Assembly (NCBI GenBank): GCA_965153355.1 | Contig: OZ231126.1 | Location: forward strand, 71,238,001-71,302,000 | Origin: Flaccisagitta enflata | Lineage: Eukaryota > Chaetognatha > Sagittoidea > Aphragmophora | DNA length: 64,000 bases | Reading direction: 5' to 3' | Shown: one piece after another, positions 31,754-43,379 of the stretch | Layout: each line of letters begins with the position of its first letter | Position numbering within the stretch: the first letter of the stretch is position 1 | Program-made: the position numbers and the translations under genes | Notes under the pieces: model-generated | Seen by the model: the letters and a program-made list of their open reading frames with translations, nothing else | Database searches by the model: none | Told to the model about the DNA's origin: nothing

Positions 31754-34121
31754 CCTTGCATAACAAAACTCATCTTCTTCTTTTCTCCTTCTTCGTCCCC
31801 GTTTCCCTTCCTTGTCATATTCCGTCTCCTCCTTCTTCTACAACCCCTTCAAGGGCGTCCCCTTCTTAATCGTTACGTCCACTTCCGATACATTTCTTTA
31901 AAAACTGGAACCACCCGGGGTGCTCTCAATACTTTTCGTAAATCACTTTTTGTTTCTGTCGACACTTTCTTTCCGTCACTCTCTGCTCTCAGTCTCCCTA
32001 ACTCACAACTTTTGGTCCTTCTTGATCACAAAACAGTCACTTAACATCACTGTACATTCTTCAGTCTCTTTCCTCCACAACCTTCTCCACAATCTCAATC
32101 TACCCGTCATCGTCACCATCTCCACCGTCCGTCCATTCAACACTCTTCAGCTCAAAAATTTTGGCGCCTTACTGCTTGCCACACGCGACTGTTTCAACCG
32201 CGTTTTGTTTTTTAGGAATTATTTAGGCTTGAATTATTTCGTAACGGAAATTATAATCGAGAACAACAAAAAAACAGGCGGGGAAAATAAAAAGAGAAAA
32301 AAAGGAAGGAAATTATAACTTAAACAATTATCAGATATATGATTACACGGAAACATTTGCCGTCGACTCGACATTTCTTCCGACATTGCATTGCATCCTT
32401 TCCGTCCCTCGCCCGTGACACAATCTGCTAATAACACATCCTCATCATCCTTGTTTGCCTCCTCCTTCTCTTCCCCCTCCTCTGCCTCCTCCTCCGCCTA
32501 CTCCTCCTCCTCTTGCCGTACTTCTGTTTTCTCTCTCTAGCCATCTCTTTTCTTCTTCTTCGATCAGTCGTGCGCAGGGAAGTCGGCCGGTCGACCCTTC
32601 GCGGCCTAGCAGCTAGACGGGGAAAAAACTATTAAGATATGGTGATTTAGTGAAATGGATTATTTTTATTTGTAAACGAACAAATAAACGACTACACTTC
32701 GTTGGGGACCCTTGACACACTGTGTACATCAACTACCTTTCATCTGATATTCTTTCTCTCATTTTGACTTTAATCGTGGTACATCGCGTCCTTCTTGCTT
32801 ATTTCCACGGTCAATACTTATGTATAGCGTCTCTCACAGTGTTTCCTCTCCTTACTCTCTCTTTCTCTCTCTAACTCCCTCACCTACGTTATCGACAATT
32901 TTCCCTGGAAAATCATTTAATCGCGATGCGTCATCCTAGAAGTAGATGTTATTGAAATTATCCTCAGTGCCGTTTCTCACCCTCTCTTTATAGTCAAATA
33001 TGATATAGAAAAATAAGTAAGTTAAAAGCCAAAAAACTTTCCTGAAAATCTCTGCCAATCACCGCCAACAACTTAAAAAAAAACATTGACAACAGCAGCA
33101 ACAACAATAACAACAACAAAACAACAACAACACCGCTTCACTGCCGTTTTGATATAACATCTTCAATTCATTCTTATTCCCTATTTTGAACGAGAACAAC
33201 GCTGAAATATAGTACTTTTTTGATCAATAATTTTCCATTCAACGATAATTTTTTCTCCTCCTTTATCTACGAGCGATTTTTTTTTCTCTCACGATAAAAA
33301 TACTTTTTTCAGTCTTTTCAAAGTGCTTTCCTCACGTGATATTTGGAAGATTTTTTTCTTTAAATTAAAGCCCAATAAAACGGAAAAAAGGAGATACGCA
33401 ACTATTTTTTCTGCCGCATCCTCAAACTTTTCATTCACACGCAATCGTTTCGTTTTTTATCTCAGTCGCTTTGTCTCTTTGTCTCTTTGTCTCCCTTTTC
33501 TGTTTCGTGGCGACATGTGACACTCGTAAAAAACTACATGTAAAAAAAAATTTAAAAAAAAATGATCGCCTGTCTATCGCTGATACAACTTTATTTCTCT
33601 CTCTAGCTTCAAAATAGGAAAGAAATAGCATCTTTTTTTTTTTTTACCAAGAAGTCTCCTCTAAAATAGAAAACTTTTTTTGTGATCCTAGTAAAAATAA
33701 AAAAAAAACCAGACAAACAAGAAGAATCCTCCCGCATTGTGTACATAACGACCTACATAGAATAACCCGTACGTTTTCCACAAAAGCAACATTTACTACT
33801 TCTACATTTGTTTCCTTCTTCTTCTTCTTCTTCTTCTTTCTTCGTACTCTCGGCGCCCCTACAAGAAGGAACACACAAGCTGATGGAAAAACGAGTCCAA
33901 AAGGAATGAAAAATGACACTGAAACGAGGTAAGAGGAAAAAGAACCCTGCTTGGTTTCGTTTACTTCGTATTAGCACCACGCGCGTCTCTTTCACTCTCT
34001 TTAACTTTCTTTCTCATTTCCCTTTTAGCTTATTTCCCTTTTCCTTGTCCTTCTTCCTCTTTCTCTTTCTCTTCCTCTTCCTCTTTCTCTTTCCCTTATT
34101 CTTCTTCCTCTTCCGCTTCTT
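31754..34121. other. mostly unique sequence, no gene recognised
   Basis: Pyrimidine-rich and AT-rich sequence with few repeats, unlike the rest of the window. Several AATAAA words occur. It could hold promoter or untranslated sequence of a neighbouring gene, but nothing here shows that. Confidence 0.3.
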
Positions 34122-34241
34122 TGTTTTGTTTTGTTTTGTTTTGTTGTTTGTTTGTTTGTTTGTTTGTTTGTTTGTTTGTTTGTTTGTTTGTTTGTTTGTT
34201 TGTTTTGTTTTGTTTTGTTTTGTTTTGTTTTGTTTTGTTTT
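34122..34241. repeat. (TTTTG)n and (TTTG)n microsatellite
   Basis: TTTTG units, then TTTG units near 34145-34200, then TTTTG again. Confidence 0.95.
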
Positions 34242-34366
34242 TCTCCCGCTGCTTTTTCTTCTTCTTTTTCTGTTTCCTTTTGTTATGCTTTTGCTTTTGC
34301 TCCCTCTTTGCTTCTGCTTCTCCTTCTCATTCTTCTTCTCCCTCTCCTCTTCTTTTACTTCCTCTT

Positions 34367-34369
<3 letters not shown>

Positions 34370-34399
<30 letters not shown>

Positions 34400-34512
34400 C
34401 TTTTTCTTTTTCTATTCTTTTTCTTTTTCTTTTTCTTCTTCTTCTTCTTCTTCTTCTTCTTCTTCTTCTTCTTCTTCTTCTTCCTCTTGTTCTTCTTCTT
34501 TTTCTTCTTCTT
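34370..34512. repeat. (CTT)n microsatellite
   Basis: CTT array with TTTTTC interruptions near 34400-34430. Confidence 0.95.
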
Positions 34513-34659
34513 CTTTTCCCTAGCCTTTTTTCCCTCTTCCAGTCTGATTTCTTCTAAACCCTCTACGGGTGACCTGCTTTGCCATGGTTCCCCTGGTTCT
34601 CCTGGTTGTCTGCAAATTTATCCATCTAATTCTAGCCATTTGTCTTCCAGATCTTTCTT

Positions 34660-34853
34660 TTTTAGTCGCGTGCACGCGACTCTACACCCCGCTTTGTCCG
34701 TCCGTCCGTTGGTCGGTCGGTAACACTTAACTTTTTTTATGTTTTTTATTTTTGGACCTCACTGCTCCTGCCGAAATGATTTGGTGACCTCGAATATGGC
34801 CCCTGCCAACCCGCACGCGACTTGGGTATCCGTGTATCCGACCCTGTTTCCTC
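34660..34853. mobile_element. hairpin-tipped repeat, subfamily B (hairpin left), full copy
   Basis: TTTTTAGTCGCGTGCACGCG hairpin, CTCTACACCCCGCTTTGTCC, a TCCG tract, GACCTCACTGCTCCTGCC, CAAATATGGCCCC-like text, CCGCACGCGACT (the tag TCGCGTGC inverted), then GTGTATCCGACCCTGTTT. Confidence 0.9.
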
Positions 34854-34880
34854 TTTTCATCAGTTATGTTGCTCCTTTTT

Positions 34881-35275
34881 GGGCAGCGGCCCCAAAGGAC
34901 CAATGTCCTGTAGGACACAGGGGTGAATTTCCAGATGTCCGTCCGTTTGTCCGTCCGTCCGTCCCCCGCACCCCCCCAAGCCTCATGTTCCCATTGAATA
35001 ATATGGAAAATTGATGAAATGCAAAATTCCCATTGAATAACATGGAAAATTGATAAAGAAATGAAAAAGAATAAAAAATTCCCATTGAATAACATGGAAA
35101 ATTTACTAGAAATTAAAAACATGGGAAATCCGTATTGAATCACATGGAGAAAAATTCAATGTTCTCATTGAATAACAAGGAAAGAAGCCCCAAAGGCCTC
35201 AAATGTGCCTTCTCAGGACGTCTGGAAATTCACCCCTGTGTCCTACCATACATTGGCCCTTCGGGGCCGCTGCCC
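34881..35275. mobile_element. foldback element D1 with internal tandem repeat
   Basis: Left GGGCAGCGGCCCC, then GTCCTGTAGGACACAGGGGT and a TCCG tract. The right end is an imperfect inverted match ending TTCGGGGCCGCTGCCC. The interior is a tandem array of CCCATTGAATAACATGG units. Confidence 0.83.
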
Positions 35276-35456
35276 TTCTCTCACTCCACTTCGTCAGCTT
35301 ATCACTCCAAGCAGGGCATTGGGTACTGCTGACCATGTTCGATCCTTGGATGACTAGTTCTTTCCTTCTTTCTTGTCCTAGATAAAATGTTCCGATATCA
35401 TTCTCCCATTTGCTTTTGTTTCGTTTTGTTTAGTTGTTTTGTTGTTTTTGATAACT

Positions 35457-35458
<2 letters not shown>

Positions 35459-35510
<52 letters not shown>
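35459..35510. repeat. (CT)n microsatellite
   Basis: About 25 CT units, 85 bp upstream of a candidate 3' splice site. Confidence 0.95.
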
Positions 35511-35512
<2 letters not shown>

Positions 35513-35594
35513 ACATTCCCTCATCCATCATTGCGATTTTATTCAAACGAGATGGAATGCCAACGATTCTTTTTTACTGTCTCGTTCTCTGCAG

Positions 35595-35685
35595 GAAATG
35601 ATTTGGAAGGATGACGGGAACTGCGTTGAACAGCAAATCTGCACTTTCAACGGAATATGGAGCCCTCCAATGATCGAGAATTTGG
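35595..35685 (+). CDS. candidate 5' exon of the Gln-rich gene
   Basis: A pyrimidine-rich tract and CTCTGCAG precede an open 91-nt stretch, followed by GGGTAAAG as donor. It enters in phase 0 and leaves in phase 1, which fits the next exon at 44790. The 30 residues include GNCVEQQICTFNGIWSPP. No family recognised. It may be an upstream exon of the same gene or a chance open stretch; the intron to 44790 would be 9.1 kb. Confidence 0.4.
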
Positions 35686-36125
35686 GTAAAGAAAATGATA
35701 TATGAGATCTTTCAACCTAAAATCGGCGTCTGGCTGTCCAATGAACGATTTTGCAGTTAATTCTACATTAATCTTAGCAAAAAGGCCGGTCCATCAGCCT
35801 ATCTCTCGACATGCGTTTTAATGGTGGGTAGGATAGCCACTAGAATTTGAATAGTAAAATGGAATCACAAGTGGAAGCAGTGGAAGCGGCATGAAAATCG
35901 AACCTTTCCTCACTCATAGTCCAAGTGAGGGTCAAAATGATACATGTATTTGACTTGTGCTCTGCGAGACATCTACACGCAAAGGAAAAAAAGTAAAGGA
36001 GTTGTTTACACGTGATAATTGGTCACATTCCCGCCTCAACTAAAAAAAACTCCAAAACAGGCTGATTCATTTTTCGTGTCGCCATTTTTAAATTGAGCTT
36101 CTCTTTTGTCTCCGTCTTTACCTCC

Positions 36126-36181
36126 TATTCTATTCTATTCTATTCTATTCTATTCTATTCTATTCTATTCTATTCTATTCA
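36126..36181. repeat. (TATTC)n microsatellite
   Basis: Eleven TATTC/CTATT units. Confidence 0.95.
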
Positions 36182-36285
36182 TAATTCTTCCTCCCCTCTT
36201 TGTATCTCTTCCAGCCTTTCCACCCTTTCTCTTGTTATCTCTGGATCTGTCCGGGTGCCTCTCTATTTCACCCTATCCTTTTCTA

Positions 36286-36388
<103 letters not shown>

Positions 36389-36537
36389 CATCCACTCAAC
36401 CTGTCTGTTTTTCTTTCTCTCCTATTTTCCAAAAATCTTTGTCTCCAAAGTTTTTTTCCCCTTTAAACTAAGTGAAAGGTTGAGTTAAAGTACCGCCTTT
36501 CCGCCTGCCTCATTCTCTGTCAATCTCTGTCTCTGTC

Positions 36538-36821
<284 letters not shown>

Positions 36822-36881
36822 TAGACAGAGTAGACAGAGACAGAGAGACAGACAAAGGATGAGCGACAGAGATAGAGAAAA

Positions 36882-36886
36882 AAGGA

Positions 36887-36961
<75 letters not shown>

Positions 36962-36980
36962 GAAGAAAGAAAGGAAGAAA
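36882..36980. repeat. (GAAA)n microsatellite
   Basis: About 20 GAAA units, then GGAAGAAA. Confidence 0.95.
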
Positions 36981-37389
36981 AATGAAAAAAGAAATTAAAA
37001 AAAAACCAAAGCAAAGCAAAGCATAACAAAGCAAAGGAAGTGAATACGCACATACGAATGCACACGTATATACTTACACACATACGCAAACAAATATACA
37101 GGGAGGCAAAACTAATAATCAAATAAACCGAGTAATCAATACATCAACAAATCCAAGCAAAATGTCGATAATAAGCGTAGGATGAGCAAACAAATTTCTG
37201 TAAGCGGGAATGAAAATCTTGGATAGATCAATAAACACAGATATTAGTGGCCAAATATCAACCAATTTACGCGAGGGTGGGTGAGGGGGAGAAGGGGGGC
37301 GAGGGGGAGAAGGGGGGGGGGGTGAGTCGATGGATGAGAGGTTTGGATCTTGTAGTTTTACGTATGACTCAACGGGGTTGGAGAAGGTA

Positions 37390-37846
37390 CAGTTGATCTC
37401 GTCTAGACTTGTGATGACGGGGGCAAGTATAAAGGGAAGAGAAATGAAACTAGAGGATTGATATTTGGAATATAAACTATTTAAAGTATTTATTGCCCAT
37501 GATGGTCGGTTGCCAAAGAAACACATTTCCATGTATTTTCGTTAAAATATCAATATTTTGAGAGATTTTTTGAGATTTTTCTCAGAATCAAACTTGCTAC
37601 AACTTTCCCACTATATGTTCTGCAAGAATATTGCTTGTTTGTTCGTTACTATAGAGCGATTCCATGTGTGACAACCCTGTGATGCTCCCTAGCAACCACT
37701 AACCAGCGACATTCTTACAGAGCATATTGTACAAAATTTGTAGCAAATTTGATTTTGAGCAATTTTCCTCTCAAAAAATCTCTCGATATATTTATGTTTT
37801 AGCGAGAATACATGGAAATGTGTTTCCATGGCAACCAACTATCATG
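37390..37846. mobile_element. palindromic element, same group, right end lost
   Basis: TA then CAGTTGATCTCGTCTAGACT at the left. The core words TGCTACAACTTTCCCACTAT and CCATGTGTGACAACCC match 31183 in inverted order. The outer right arm is missing, so it is truncated. Confidence 0.75.
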
Positions 37847-38394
37847 GCGAGGTTGAAGAAGATACACGTGAGAGGCGGGTGAGATAGGGTGCTGGTTTTC
37901 AGAGCTATGTACTCTAAAGTGCAGGTGGTGCATGGTGTGGTTAAGATATAGATATTTAAGGTTCATCAAAAAGGGGGTGAGAAAACGTTGCAGTATTTAG
38001 ATTCAAGAGTACAAAAGATGATTGAGGAGTTTTCTCGAATTTGGTGCGCTCAGGGGACATTTGGAGCGAGTGGAGGGTGCGGTGGGGGGTTGAGGGTGGA
38101 GGGTGGGTGTTTGAGGGGGGAGGCCGAGGGTGGAGGCCGGAGGGTCTTAGATGTCTCGAAGCGTTAGGAGGAAGTGAGTTTCAAAGAGGTAAAACACCCT
38201 GACTTAGAAATAAGCCCTATCGGACTACGATGTGTCCGGACTTATCTCCGCGCGTATTGACTTTGGCGCTGGACATATGAGAGATATGGAGGGACAGATG
38301 GACGGACAGACAAACCTTAACAGTTGTGTTGTGTCTAAATGCGCCTAAAAATGCTTTAGAATAATCACTGATTTTCAATATTGGTGGATAAGGC
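37847..38394. other. unassigned sequence
   Basis: GGGTGGAGGG-rich near 38060-38150. A GGACGGACAGACAAACC tract near 38298 is probably a remnant of the hairpin-tipped family. Confidence 0.35.
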
Positions 38395-38478
38395 GTGACG
38401 GTCATACATACGGACGGACCGACGGGACGACGGATGGACAAACCCTCTTGAAGAGATGCGTTCCTGCCGGCCGCATCC
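38395..38478. mobile_element. hairpin-tipped repeat, C-like, truncated (hairpin right)
   Basis: GGACGGACC tract, ACAAACCCTCTTGAAGAG, then the arms GATGCG and CGCATCC with an enlarged loop. Confidence 0.6.
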
Positions 38479-38569
38479 TGAAAGAGGAGGGACAAAAATG
38501 GAGACATTTGTGAGCATACAAGCAAGAGGCGACCAATCCTAACATGATTTTAGGTCAAGATCACCACAG

Positions 38570-38571
<2 letters not shown>

Positions 38572-38619
<48 letters not shown>
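38572..38619. repeat. (CT)n microsatellite
   Basis: About 24 CT units. Confidence 0.95.
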
Positions 38620-38622
<3 letters not shown>

Positions 38623-38811
38623 CACAAGACCGCATTTAGCGTTAGAGGGTAAATGTTTGATTTGGGCTAGACGGGAACTGAGTGTTGCCGCGATGATAGC
38701 AAACAAGATTTCTCCCCCAAGGAAACGCGTCGGCATTTCTCGGTCTCCTGGGTGCTACTGCAAACCAGTCTCTATAGATATTCCCTAGTTTTGGGCTTTT
38801 GGTCCGTTGGT

Positions 38812-40017
38812 CTTTTTTTAGTCGTTCGCAAGCGGCTCTACAACCCGCTTTTGTCCATCCATCCGTCCGTCGGTCACATTTTACTTTTTGTGGGCAGCGG
38901 CCCCGAAGGGGACGAAGTCCTGTAGAACACAGGGGGACTTTGGTTCGTTCGTTTGTCCGTTTGTCCGTTTGTCCCCCGCAGGCCCTCACAGGCCTGATAT
39001 CTGCCCTCTTAGGCCTGAAATCTGGCCTCTCAGGCCTGAAATGTGCCCTCTTAGGCCTGAAATCTGCCCTCTCAGGCCTAAAACCTGCCCTCTCAGGCCT
39101 GAAATCTGCCCTCTCAGGCCTGAAATCTTCCCTCTAGGGCCTGAAATCCGCCCTCTCAGGCCTGAAATCTGCCCTCTTGGGCCTGAAATCTGCCCTCCCA
39201 GATTCAAGGTCTGAAAAGGCAGATTTCAGGCCTGAGAGGGCAGATTTCAGGCCTTGGAGGGCCTGGGGGGCAGGACGGATGGATGGACAGACAAACGGAC
39301 CAACGAAAGTCCTGTGTTCTAGTCCTCTTTGGGGCCACTGCTTTGCTTCCTCTCACTTCATTTAACTAGGCATCCAATATGGCGAGAATCCCAGGATTCA
39401 GGGCACCTCGGGGGGCCATAAGCTGTCTTAACTTTCGGTTTAGACGCCAATTTCACATTGTTATATCAAAAATCATAAAGCGCCTGTGCCTGTTTCATCA
39501 TCTACATAGAAAACACTAGCAAAAGTTGTTCTTCTGCCTTCCTCATGCTCTTTGTTTTAGCGGCCCTCTAGGGACACAAGGCAGAAAACGCAAAAAAACA
39601 TATGAACAACGCAGCGGCAGCGTCAGGAGCAGTGGCAGAGGATTTAAAAACAAGCTGTGGTCTCTTGTTCATTGAGTAATTTATGATAATAGTACACATT
39701 TAAAACTCAAAAGCGCAGTATGTTTTACTTTGAACCAAGCATTATCCACTTACACACAGCAAGTTAAGACAGCCCCTCATTCACTTATCCGAATCTTTCA
39801 CTGGTTGTATGCGTTTTTAGCTTGAAATTCTATGCCTAATTTAACAATCATGCAAAGCAGGGCAACGGATATCGCTGACCACTTATTGTCCTTGGGCGAC
39901 CTGTTGATGATTATATTTCTTTGACCTCACTGCTCCTGCCCAATTGGTCTAGTGACCTCAAATATGGCCCCTGCCCACCCGCGCGTGACTTCGGTAGCCG
40001 TGTATCCGGCCTTGTTT
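38812..40017. mobile_element. subfamily B copy split by a foldback element
   Basis: The left end at 38812 (TTTTTTTAGTCGTTCGCAAG, CTCTACAACCCGCT, TCCGTCCG tract, ACATTTTACTTTTTG) and the right end at 39924-40017 (GACCTCACTGCTCCTGCCC, CAAATATGGCCCC, GTGTATCCGGCCTTGTTT) are the two halves of one B element. Element D2 and about 0.6 kb of other sequence lie between them. Confidence 0.7.
38892..39342. mobile_element. foldback element D2 with 21-bp minisatellite
   Basis: GGGCAGCGGCCCCGAAGGGG at the left; CCTCTTTGGGGCCACTGC closes the right. Between them AGGCCTGAAATCTGCCCTCTC units run for about ten copies and then reappear inverted near 39215-39260. TCCG/GGAC tracts lie just inside both ends. Open frames over it (repeated LRPEICP) are artefacts. 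Confidence 0.87.
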
Positions 40018-40024
40018 CGATTTA

Positions 40025-40294
40025 CAGTGAACCCCGAAACCCCCGTTGTCAAGGCACCAACAAATTTCATCCACTATAGTCTATAGTATAGACAGTTTTC
40101 CTTAATTCTCGAAAAAAAAATTGAAAGCAACTGACATAAACATAAACACCAGTGAGAGCTCCAAAGTCTCTCATCCTTTAGTAAAGTAGGGTTGAGTAGT
40201 AATGTTGTCCAACTTTCATAAAGGGACCAAGGTTGTAGATCCGTTTTAGGCGGATTTCCGTTGCTCTCGGATTCGATATAGCGGGGTTTACCTG
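40025..40294. mobile_element. TA-flanked MITE
   Basis: CAGTGAACCCCG at the left and GCGGGGTTTACCTG at the right, TA on both sides. Related by end sequence to the MITEs at 1462 and 61656. Confidence 0.78.
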
Positions 40295-40790
40295 TATCAT
40301 TTAATTTATGCGCTATTGTGTAGCTCATCTTTACCTCTGATCAAGTCAACCTGTTATGTGGGGATGTTCCCGCCGGGTGCCAAGAATCATTCCCACGGCG
40401 GGAACATCCCTACTAATCTAAGTTGCTCGGGGCAATTTTTTGAAAGAGCATATGATTTTGCCAATGATGGAGGACCTGTCCGTCCCCTGATCGGCGTCCA
40501 TACCTCGGCCGAGAGATGTAATTCACTTAAGGCATTATCCTCTACCATCACAACGGAGTAAAGGATGATCTTAAGTATCATGTGCAAAATATGGAAAAAT
40601 TCAGTCGCGCTTCTGGTTTAAAAACGTTCTTTCTTTCTGAAAATATTTCTACCAAGTCCTTTTCAAGATATTAGAATTCTTGAAAATTTAGCCGACAAAA
40701 GATCTCCCTACGTTGTGACCTTTCAGCAGCACATTTTGGTCGTTAGCAATAAGTGACTATTGATTAGTTGCACAACTGCATTATGCAAAT
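40295..40790. other. unassigned sequence with a small inverted repeat
   Basis: GGGATGTTCCCGCCGGG near 40361 pairs with the inverted CGGCGGGAACATCCC near 40397. No gene supported. Confidence 0.4.
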
Positions 40791-40795
40791 TAAGA

Positions 40796-40863
<68 letters not shown>

Positions 40864-40868
40864 CTCTC
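40796..40868. repeat. (CT)n(TA)n(CT)n microsatellite
   Basis: A TA core at 40815-40858 sits between short CT runs. Confidence 0.95.
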
Positions 40869-41057
40869 TTTCAATGTTATAGCGGGAATCCCGTCCCACC
40901 GGGCGTATTGAAATCCGGTCCTCCGACGCAGACGCAGAACCAGAGCGTGCCGCGCATCGCGCCTTACAGTGTCAGGTAAAATAGTCGCAAAAGCGTTATT
41001 TGGTCAGCGGTACCCGTTGCCCCTTTGTGAGTGTATGTGGGTGTGAGGTGGTTAGAA

Positions 41058-41561
41058 GGGCAGCGGCCCCGAAGGGGCCGATGACCTATGCTGTTTGTAT
41101 TTGAGCCTCAAGGCTGGAATTGGGGCCTTGAAGCTGGGATTTGAGCCTTGAGGCTGGGGTTTGAGCCTCAAGGCTGAGATATGAGCCTAGAGGCTGGGAT
41201 TTGAGCTTCGAAGCTGGGATTTGAGCTTCTTGGCTAGGAACTGGGCCACGAGGCTATGATTTGAGCCTAAAGGCTGGGATTTGAGCCTTGAGGCTGGGAT
41301 TTGAGCCTGGAGGCTGGGTTTTGAGCCTGGAGGCTGGAATTTGAGGCTCAAGGCTGGGAGTTGAGCTTTTAGGCTGGATTTTGAGCTTTGAGGGCTGGAA
41401 AATGAGCCTTCAGGCTGGAAAATGAGCCCTGACTAGAATATGAGCTTCGGAGGGGGGGGGATGGAGAAGGAGAAGAAGAAGAAGAAGGAGAAGGAGGAGG
41501 AGGAGAAAATCTCCCATATGTGTGAGAGCATAGGTCATCGGCCCCTTCGGGGCCGCTGCCC
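41058..41561. mobile_element. foldback element D4, perfect 35-bp ends
   Basis: The left 35 bases (GGGCAGCGGCCCCGAAGGGG, then CCGATGACCTATGCT) are repeated exactly inverted at 41527-41561. Each end also holds its own small hairpin GGCCCC-GAA-GGGGCC. The interior is a minisatellite of about 20 bp (TTTGAGCCTTGAGGCTGGGA) for about 16 units, then a GAAG/GGA tract. Confidence 0.92.
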
Positions 41562-41771
41562 AAAAAGCGGTTTTCTTTCTTGCAAACAAAATGAAATGAA
41601 GCCTTGTGGTGTTAACGTCGATGCTTTTTGTCTTTTGTTGTTTTTGTTGTCGTGGTTGTGGTTGTGGTTGTAGCTTCCAAGTTTTATTATTGTCACAAAG
41701 CTGTTGTTTTGTTGCTGTTGCCACTTCTTTGCATGTTACGAAAAAAAGTTGTTGCATTCAGTTATTGAAAA

Positions 41772-41941
41772 AAACAAGGCCGGATACACGGCTACGGAAG
41801 TCGCGGGCGGGTGGGCAGGGGCCATATTTGAGGTCATTAGACCAATTGGGCAAGAGCAGTGAGGTCAGTGAGTGACCGACCGACCGACCTACCAACCAAC
41901 TGACCGACCGACGGACAAAGCGGGTTGCAGAGTCGCGTAAT
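41772..41941. mobile_element. hairpin-tipped repeat, subfamily B (hairpin right, truncated)
   Basis: AACAAGGCCGGATACACGGC, GTCGCGGGCGGGTGGGCAGG, CCATATTTGAGGTCA, GAGCAGTGAGGTCA, a GACCGACC tract, ACAAAGCGGGTTGCAGAG, and only the first arm of the hairpin. Confidence 0.82.
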
Positions 41942-42039
41942 TATCAAATAAGCTCGCGATCCCGTCTGGGAAAAGAGGGACGTGCTCACTCACACACAGA
42001 CAATCAGAAGTTCATTACTGCAGCATCATAACACGCCTT

Positions 42040-42177
42040 TTCACACTTTTTGACTCGCGTGCTCAATCACCACGGACGGATGGACGGACGGACGGACAGA
42101 CTGACGGACGGACGGACAGACCGACGGACCGACGGAGGGACAAACCCTCTATTAGAGTTGCATGTCCGCAACTAAAA
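42040..42177. mobile_element. hairpin-tipped repeat, A1, left end missing
   Basis: Begins inside the element (CACTTTTTGACTCGCGTG), carries a long GGACGGAC tract, CCCTCTATTAGAG, the hairpin (GTTGCATGTCCGCAAC) and TAAAAA. The AACAAGGCC end and left tag are absent. Confidence 0.82.
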
Positions 42178-42267
42178 ATGTGGTAATGATTGAATTTCCA
42201 TTATTTCGTTCTCTTGTCACAGAAATTCTGCTTACGTTACGCCTCTCCCTACTCGTCCGTTCGAAGG

Positions 42268-42310
42268 TAAACAAGGCCAAGAGATGTCCAATAGATGCGT
42301 CCTCTTTAGA
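42268..42310. mobile_element. subfamily C end fragment
   Basis: AACAAGGCCAAGAGATGTCC and the tag ATGCGTCCTC. Confidence 0.6.
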
Positions 42311-42439
42311 TGTAACATATTAAGATTCAAATTATTAAGATATAAAGATATGAAGATATAATAATATGAGGACAAAAAGATACTGAGATATAAAGAAAAA
42401 TATAAACTAATTCCTCCATCACCTCCCTCCTTACTCTCC

Positions 42440-42545
42440 CCCCCCCCCCACCTTCTTCCCTCCACCCCCCCCCCATGCCTCCCCCCTCACCCCTCCCCAC
42501 TCCCCACACCTCCACCCACGCCTCCCCACGCCTCCCCACACCGCC
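42440..42545. repeat. C-rich tract
   Basis: C-runs mixed with CACCCCTCC and CACGCCTCC words. Confidence 0.8.
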
Positions 42546-42971
42546 TCCCTAAAAACTCTATTATAAGCTATTTTTCGGTCCGTCCGACTGTCCATCTGTC
42601 TGTCCGTTGGTTTTAAAGGCCTTTTTAGCGGTTTTCACATATTTGAGCAATCGGGAACGCACTGGAAGGTGAAGTCCACGCATCCAACCTGGACGAACAA
42701 AAAACCGTCAATAGTTCTCATCCTCCCCCATCATTATTTAGGCGGTCCATGTTTTTTTCAGCTCCGTTTCGAAAATAGAAATTAATGATAGATTTAATCT
42801 TTTAAGTTGAACCGCGTATGAGAGCTAAGTTGATAACTTACTTGTTTGGACCAACTTTTTTTAAGAGTGGCTTCCGATTTCTCTAATGTTTTAAATTTGA
42901 GTCTGTCTGCCTGTCTGTATGTCTGATCTTTTGTGAAAATGCCAACGTACGCGACTTAGGTCTAATGACCT

Positions 42972-43105
42972 TGTTTTTAGATGCGTCCTCGCATCTCTAT
43001 AAGAGGGTCTGTCCGTCCGTCCGTCCGTCCGTCCGTCGGTCCATCGGTCGGTCCGTCGGTCGGTCCGTCCGTCCGTTACGCCTGTGCAAAAACCGCGTTT
43101 CGCGG
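42972..43105. mobile_element. hairpin-tipped repeat, subfamily C (hairpin left)
   Basis: TTTTTAGATGCGTCCTCGCA hairpin, CTCTATAAGAGGGTCTGTCC, a long TCCG/TCGG tract and TTACGCCTGTGCAAAAACCG. The far end is unclear. Confidence 0.8.
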
Positions 43106-43379
43106 CTGTTTTTGGCCACGGTGAGATTCTACACTGAAACAAATGATCAACCAACATGTTTTGGGAGCCTCCTCTACTACTCAGTCGTTTCACCCGTCTG
43201 TTCATCCATCTGTCTCTCCATATATGTCACATGATCAATTCACGCAGAAACACATTCCGGACGCATCTTTGCCCGGTCGGGCTTGTTTTTTTCTTTTTCG
43301 ATTTTAGCTTGATTCTGATCATAATATTAATATCTACAACTTTTGGCGTTGGTGACAGCCAGACACACTACTATTCTTA

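Noticed and set aside
34877-34990. Coding exon in the sequence around GTCCTGTAGGACACAGG
   Set aside because: The sequence recurs in D1-D3 and belongs to the mobile element.
38799-39214. Frames with repeated LRPEICPL or ISGLRGQ units
   Set aside because: They are the 21-bp minisatellite of foldback element D2, which has a period divisible by three.
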